Shown in pieces: positions 26,501 through 29,910 of a stretch of DNA of 29,910 nucleotides. A program made the position numbers and the translations under genes. The first letter of the stretch is position 1. Each line of letters starts with the position of its first letter. The notes beneath the pieces were generated by a model that searched no databases, had not been told where the DNA came from, and worked only from the letters and a program-made list of their open reading frames with translations. This DNA is from Fragilaria crotonensis (taxonomy: Eukaryota; Bacillariophyta; Fragilariophyceae; Fragilariales; Fragilariaceae), in contig JAKSYS010000727.1 in the NCBI GenBank assembly GCA_022925895.1, positions 1 through 29,910 on the forward strand, in the 5' to 3' direction.

Positions 26501-26842
26501 AGGCTGGAACTGTATGAAAGCCTTATTAGGCATATGTCTCTTGGGATTTGGAGACTGGATTGATGTACTTGGTTTGCTTTCGGTCTTGGAGTTGGTCTTG
26601 TTCCAACTCGGACTTAAGGAAAGCAATCTTGTGTTTGTGTTGTTTTGTTGGATGGGATGTGTTCAATCTTGGGAGCTTTTGAGTCCAAGAACAAGATTGG
26701 AATCGATCTAGAAAATGTAATTCTAGATCTCACAATATTCGAAAACGGTATTTAGTAGTGTCTAGGAGAACTACTGGATTAAGAGTCTACGGTATTGTTG
26801 AATTGTTTAACACGTTTTAAAACGATCAGTTAGATTGTAACG
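26501..26842 (+). other. Presumed LTR end and leader of element G, with strong hairpins
   Basis: The stretch upstream of the gag ATG (26843) should hold the 5' LTR and PBS of element G, but its 3' LTR is off the window, so no edge can be set. It contains three perfect stems: GAGTTGG/CCAACTC (26589-26595, 26603-26609), CAATCTT/AAGATTG (26665-26671, 26694-26700) and GATCTAGAA/TTCTAGATC (26705-26713, 26721-26729). A 12-bp palindrome CGTTTTAAAACG follows at 26813-26824. Confidence 0.45.
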
Positions 26843-27957
26843 ATGGAAGAGCAGAAGGAAGCTACGTTCGGGTCTACGATCAGGGCATTCGCCTTCGACG
26901 GCGACGAGACGAAGTTCAGGTCCTGGGAAGGGAAGACGATCGCTCTCGCCGGTTCGAAGGGCTTCCTCCTTGCTCTCACCAAGGCACCTACGGCCACTGG
27001 GTTGACTGCTGAAGAGTTCGAGAACGGCGAAGTCGTCGTGTTGGGCGCTCTGTTGACTGGCGGTGGCGTGGATGCGACCGGAGCGCCTCTTCGTGCTGCT
27101 TCGACGACTCGTACGCCTACGACTGCGGAGAACAGGAAGTACAGCGCACGTGCGGCCGCTTGGACTTACCTTGTTGCTAGCTGCTCGGATAAAGCCTACG
27201 CTTTGATTGAGCGCAGCGCCGGCGATCCTTTCATGGCTTGGACGATCTTGCAGGAGAAGTATTGCTCTACGGACGCGGAAGAGAACTATCCAGATCTCGC
27301 GGAGGCTTTCAGCGCATGCAAGTTGGTGGAAGTCAAGCGTGACCCCGGTTGTGGTTTAACGACTTGGATCATCTGAACATGCGCATTGGCAGGATCAACA
27401 CGAAGTATGAGAAGGACGAACTACAAATGAAAGCCCACATCATGAACGCGATGTCTTCGGGATACGATCCGGTGGTGGTGAAGTTTCGCGGCGAACTTGC
27501 AGAGACTTCGCTTACCAAGCTCAGAAAGGAGATTGTTCTCCAGTATAAGTCTTTGGTGAAGGTGAAGGGCAAGTCCACTTCGGAGTCTGCTTTGTTGGCG
27601 AATGCGAACAAACATCCATTCAAGAAGTTCAAAGGAACCTGCAGGAATTGTGGCAAGATTGGCCACAAAGCGGCTGATTGCACCTCGAAGGCAACCGAAG
27701 GGAATGGCGCATCCGGAAAGGGCAAAGGCACCGCTGACAAGTCTCACGTCACGTGCTACAATTGCGGCGAAAAGGGCACTATTCTAACAAGTGTCCTAAA
27801 CCCAAGAAGGATAAAGTCAAGGGTGAAGAAGCTACAGCTGATATGGCTATGTTTGTGGGCGTCGCTCGCTTCGTTACGGAGATCGGCGACGACAATGGCG
27901 GTCAGGAGGCGAGGAACGGCGACAGGACCAACGATTGGGACGATTCTGAGTTTTTGA
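26843..27957 (+). pseudogene. Element G Gag with CCHC zinc knuckles, frameshifted
   Basis: The ATG at 26843 begins MEEQKEATFGSTIRAFAFDG; the copia-gag pattern FDGDETKFRSWEGKTIALAG is clear. Near 27341-27349 one base shifts the frame, and the reading continues with WFNDLDHLNMRIGRINTKY, then a helical stretch with YDPVVVKFRGEL and LTKLRKEIVLQYKSL. The first zinc knuckle C-R-N-C-G-K-I-G-H-K-A-A-D-C is at 27640-27681. The second starts CYNCGEKG at 27754 and is broken at about 27777, where one C is missing; the next frame has GHYSNKCPKPKKDK. The nucleocapsid thus had two knuckles, as in many copia gags. Downstream the region to 28118 (frame from 27753) is an acidic linker. Confidence 0.85.
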
Positions 27958-28485
27958 TTTTGGAGAAATATGTGGAGTCATTGGAGTCAGGTCCGACGGC
28001 ACGATCCCCATTTGAAATTCCTACCATTGTCGCGGAGGACTCTGGTACGAAATTTGTCAGGCTACGACCATTACGGTCATTAACCACCCTATCGATCATT
28101 ATGCCGGCTACTCCGTGACAAGGGATTTTGTCGGAACTGCGGATGCTTCCTGTACGAATGGTATCGAGGAATGGTTACTGGATTCAGGTGCCACTTCGGG
28201 CGTTACTACGACAACAGTCATATGACTGATATGCGTCCATCAAACCGCAAGATCGAAATCGGAAACGGTGACATGATTGAGACATTTGGACAAGGTACGG
28301 TGACACTGTTGGACAATGACGGCAAGTTGGTTTACTTCACAGATGTGTACTATGCGCCTGAGTTTACGAAACATATTGTCAGTTTTCGCCAGCTCATCGA
28401 AAGAATTGGAGTCTCACTTCGGTCTCGCGTGACGAATTTGTCTGGGATGCTCCAATGTCTACTGAACCGGTACGATTCAAAATGA
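27753..28485 (+). pseudogene. Element G protease region, frameshifted
   Basis: The linker after the zinc knuckles reads MAMFVGVARFVTEIGDD and an acidic stretch. The protease active site E-W-L-L-D-S-G-A-T-S is encoded at 28169-28198 (DSGATS at 28181-28198). About 10 bases later one base is lost, and the frame starting near 28205 gives YDNSHMTDMRPSNRKIEIGNGD and the VYYAPEFTKHIVSFRQLIE block, the usual end of a copia protease. The canonical D-S-G triplet contrasts with D-S-H and D-N-R elsewhere in this window. Confidence 0.8.
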
Positions 28486-28528
28486 ATGCCTCGGACAAAT
28501 TGTGTTACTTTGAGGTACGAGGACAACG

Positions 28529-29326
28529 GTGCCGGAGGAACACCTTACAGTAAATAGTTTAACTGCAAGTCCTGTGACTCTTGATATCAATGTTGCTCAC
28601 GGACTGCTCGGTCATCCTGACACTCGGACTGTGAAGGCTATGGCGGCGCAACACGATTGGATTTTGACGGGTTCGGTTCAACCATGTGGATCGTGTGCAC
28701 TTGCTAAGGCACGAGCCAAAGCAGTTCCAAAGTCTACGTTGACGAAGGCGAAGGTTCCCGGAGAAAGACTCTTTTTGGACATTTCGGGACCATACGCCGA
28801 CTCGCTGAATCAAAATAAGTACTGGCTTCGGATCGTGGACGACTTTTCGAAATTCAGTTGGGACTGTTTTCTTCCTAAGAAGAGTGGAATTCAGATTCCG
28901 TTGGCGAAATTACTTAAGGCTAATAAAGCCGCTGGAAAGCCCTGCAAATTCTTGCGCTGCGACAATGCTGGAGAAAATGAGTCTTATGTACAGGAGCTTT
29001 GTGTGGAATATGATGTCATACTTGAAATGACTGCTCCTAACACTCCCCAGATGAACGGTGTTGTGGAACGGAGCTTCGTGACATGTCGTAATCGTGCTTT
29101 CGCTACTATGTACTGCGCGAAACTTTCTTTGGAGACCCAGGCGTTGTTGTGGCCGGAGGCAATTAACACGGTTACCAAGCTGGGCAATTCCCTCCCTAAG
29201 AAGGGAGCGTCCGATGACCCGTATACTTTGTGGTATGGTGCGGAGGGTAAGAAGAACCGTATTCTGGACTATTTGCAACCTTTCGGACGTGTCGCGTACA
29301 TCAAATCGGTCAAAGCTCAAGGCTAA
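28529..29326 (+). CDS. Element G pre-integrase zinc finger and integrase core
   Basis: The frame has the HHCC finger (H24, H29, C53, C56 of this frame: AHGLLGHP and CGSCALAKA). The integrase catalytic residues are D84 in LFLDISGPY, D145 in LRCDNAGEN and E180 in TPQMNGVVERSF. LWPEAINTVTKLGNSLPKKG and PFGRVAYIK follow. At about 29310-29320 one base shifts the frame. The start given is only the first in-frame start-like codon; the protein is part of Pol. Confidence 0.88.
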   Translation: MPEEHLTVNSLTASPVTLDINVAHGLLGHPDTRTVKAMAAQHDWILTGSVQPCGSCALAKARAKAVPKSTLTKAKVPGERLFLDISGPYADSLNQNKYWLRIVDDFSKFSWDCFLPKKSGIQIPLAKLLKANKAAGKPCKFLRCDNAGENESYVQELCVEYDVILEMTAPNTPQMNGVVERSFVTCRNRAFATMYCAKLSLETQALLWPEAINTVTKLGNSLPKKGASDDPYTLWYGAEGKKNRILDYLQPFGRVAYIKSVKAQG

Positions 29327-29910
29327 GTTGGATCCGAAATCATTTAAGTGCATCTTTGTCGGATATTCGGATGACCATTCTGGCGACACTTATAAGTTTT
29401 ATAACCCTGCGACTAAGCAGACCATTTTGTCTCGTGACGTGCATCAGTGGATGGAGTGGCATGGGCGAATCAGTGCTACGGATGACCTACCTCTGTTTGA
29501 ACAGTTGAAGATTCTCGAGGACAGTTCGGTCATTGTGCCTGCTTCTGCGATTGTTCCTTATGTTGAAGATGCCGAAGTTCGTGATGTTGATGATCTTCTG
29601 GACATTCCTGCCGCTACGCCTGGACCGGTCGCGGAGGATGTCATACCAAACGCCAGCTATCGTCGATGTTCCTGCACGGAGGAATTTGGCTGCCTCATTC
29701 TCGCCAGCGCATACGAGATCGAAGACGGCGAGAGCAGCTATGCCGGACATGGACGTTGCTGCGATGTCTGTTCTATGCGAGACGATACTAAGTGCGACGT
29801 TGCAATCGGATCCACAGTTGGGAGTACCAAAGAACTACAAGGAGTTAACAATAAAACGACCCTCTATGGATAAGTCGATGCATTCGGAACTCGAGAATTT
29901 CCTGAAGCGT
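29310..29910 (+). pseudogene. Element G integrase C-terminal domain and linker to RT, frameshifted
   Basis: In the shifted frame the C-terminal domain reads KLDPKSFKCIFVGYSDDHSGDTYKFYNPATKQTILSRDV, the normal copia end of integrase. The acidic linker (VEDAEVRDVDDLLDIP) changes frame again near 29645-29652, moving to VDVPARRNLAASFSP, RSKTARAAMPDMDVAAMSVL and VPKNYKELTI. The last block is the usual start of copia RT and continues to the window end. Confidence 0.75.

Larger units (their letters stand above)
26843..29910 (+). mobile_element. Element G: classical Ty1/copia element, right end off window
   Basis: It is a plus-strand element with gag, two zinc knuckles, a DSGATS protease, a pre-integrase zinc finger and integrase; at the right edge it reaches the start of RT (VPKNYKELTIKRPSMDKSMH). 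It differs from A, B and F by normal CCHC, DSG and HHCC motifs, so it is a separate lineage. At least five single-base frame changes break it. Confidence 0.85.

Noticed and set aside
26517..26711. Small hydrophobic plus-strand frame that could be a membrane protein
   Set aside because: It lies over the hairpins of the presumed element G LTR/leader, has no relatives that I recognise, and its hydrophobicity follows from GT-rich sequence.

Overview
The window is a stack of Ty1/copia-type LTR retrotransposons with one apparently non-transposon gene of unknown function. No rRNA, tRNA, CRISPR array or bacterial gene is visible. The gag/pol types look like the copia elements described from diatoms: a DSHADT protease, a gag without a zinc knuckle, and a chromo-like stretch before the reverse transcriptase. 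The GTAC/TACxGTA-rich intergenic DNA fits that too. I therefore infer a diatom or related stramenopile nuclear chromosome, without being able to name the species.

Layout, using my own labels. Element A (1 to about 5768, minus) is a DSHADT element whose 3' end lies off the window. Element B (about 5769 to 11452 plus a tail, plus) is a second DSHADT element, head-to-head with A. Fragment D (about 11700-12100, minus) is an LTR plus primer-binding site. It cuts fragment C (12101-13659, minus), a pol remnant with RT and partial RNase H. Element E (13660-17535, plus) belongs to a different lineage with a DNR protease triplet and stops inside the integrase C-terminus. Element F (17536-24008, minus) is the only complete element: two 235/236-bp LTRs, PBS, gag, pol and PPT. 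A broken unknown gene, apparently a host gene, runs 25930 to 24254 (minus). Element G (about 26500 to the window end, plus) is a classical copia element with two CCHC knuckles and a DSGATS protease; it runs off the right edge.

Expression. In A, B and F, gag and pol lie in the same frame, separated by one UGA followed by C. This suggests pol is made by stop-codon readthrough. Gag would form the particle, protease would cleave the polyprotein, RT/RNase H would copy the RNA from the PBS, and integrase would insert the DNA.

Caution on breaks. Nearly all reading-frame breaks in A, B, F, G and the unknown gene are single-base shifts in otherwise well-conserved coding sequence, and several are at homopolymers. 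Some may be assembly indels rather than true decay. All family assignments rest on motifs read by eye.
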